Assembly: GCA_002633025.1 (NCBI GenBank)
Contig: NMRB01000520.1
Location: 129,099 to 193,098, forward strand
DNA from: Notospermus geniculatus
Taxonomy: Eukaryota > Nemertea > Pilidiophora > Heteronemertea > Lineidae
DNA length: 64,000 nt
Direction: 5' to 3'
Below, in pieces: positions 57,300 through 64,000 of this stretch. The translations under genes and the position numbers were made by a program. Each line of letters starts with the position of its first letter. Positions within the stretch are counted from its first letter, which is position 1. The notes below the pieces were generated by a model. It ran no database searches, was not told the DNA's origin, and saw nothing but the letters and a program-made list of their open reading frames with translations.

Positions 57300-64000
<6,701 letters not shown>

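Overview
The window is nuclear DNA of an animal. Genes are split by GT-AG introns, intergenic and intronic space is large and AT-rich, small palindromic transposon remnants are abundant, and the recognisable proteins are metazoan families. The short words TAGGCCTA, TACATGTA and ACCGGTA recur throughout, as is common in marine invertebrates, particularly echinoderms. I favour an echinoderm or related marine deuterostome, but this is inference from composition and not proof.

Layout. 1-5.0 kb: no gene, several inverted-repeat elements. 5.0-6.7 kb (-): 3' exon of a BTB-BACK-Kelch protein. 7.3-11.4 kb (-): a single-exon ankyrin-repeat protein of about 1,370 residues, with a tandem-repeat N-terminus, an internally duplicated ankyrin block and a C-terminal CaaX box; one N breaks its reading frame. 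11.5-17.2 kb: repeats only. 17.5-22.1 kb (+): a six-exon NIT-domain membrane guanylate cyclase with a ten-copy CRE-containing array in intron 1. 22.6-24.5 kb (-): an otopetrin-type proton channel with its coding region in one exon. 25.4-26.4 kb (-): last exon of a galactose-3-O-sulfotransferase. 28.7-29.6 kb: a large minisatellite. 33.5-41.3 kb (-): an RCC2 (TD-60) gene that I could splice completely into 11 exons and about 497 codons. 45.8-46.9 kb (+): coding exon of an SLC35C1-type GDP-fucose transporter. 57.3-64.0 kb (-): the 3' half of a heterotrimeric G-protein beta subunit gene (GNB1/2/3/4 class), with two exons present twice in a tandem duplication and an indel in the last exon.

The genes are unrelated housekeeping, signalling and membrane genes and do not form an operon or cluster. 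The NIT cyclase and the otopetrin gene are convergent. RCC2 and SLC35C1 are head to head, with 4.6 kb between the RCC2 start codon and the SLC35C1 coding exon. The most notable items are the NIT cyclase (metal-site Asp replaced by Glu, CRE array), the prenylation-motif ankyrin protein, and the GNB locus (phase-incompatible exon duplication plus a frameshift in the terminal exon). All splice sites were read by eye; no database search or RNA evidence was available.
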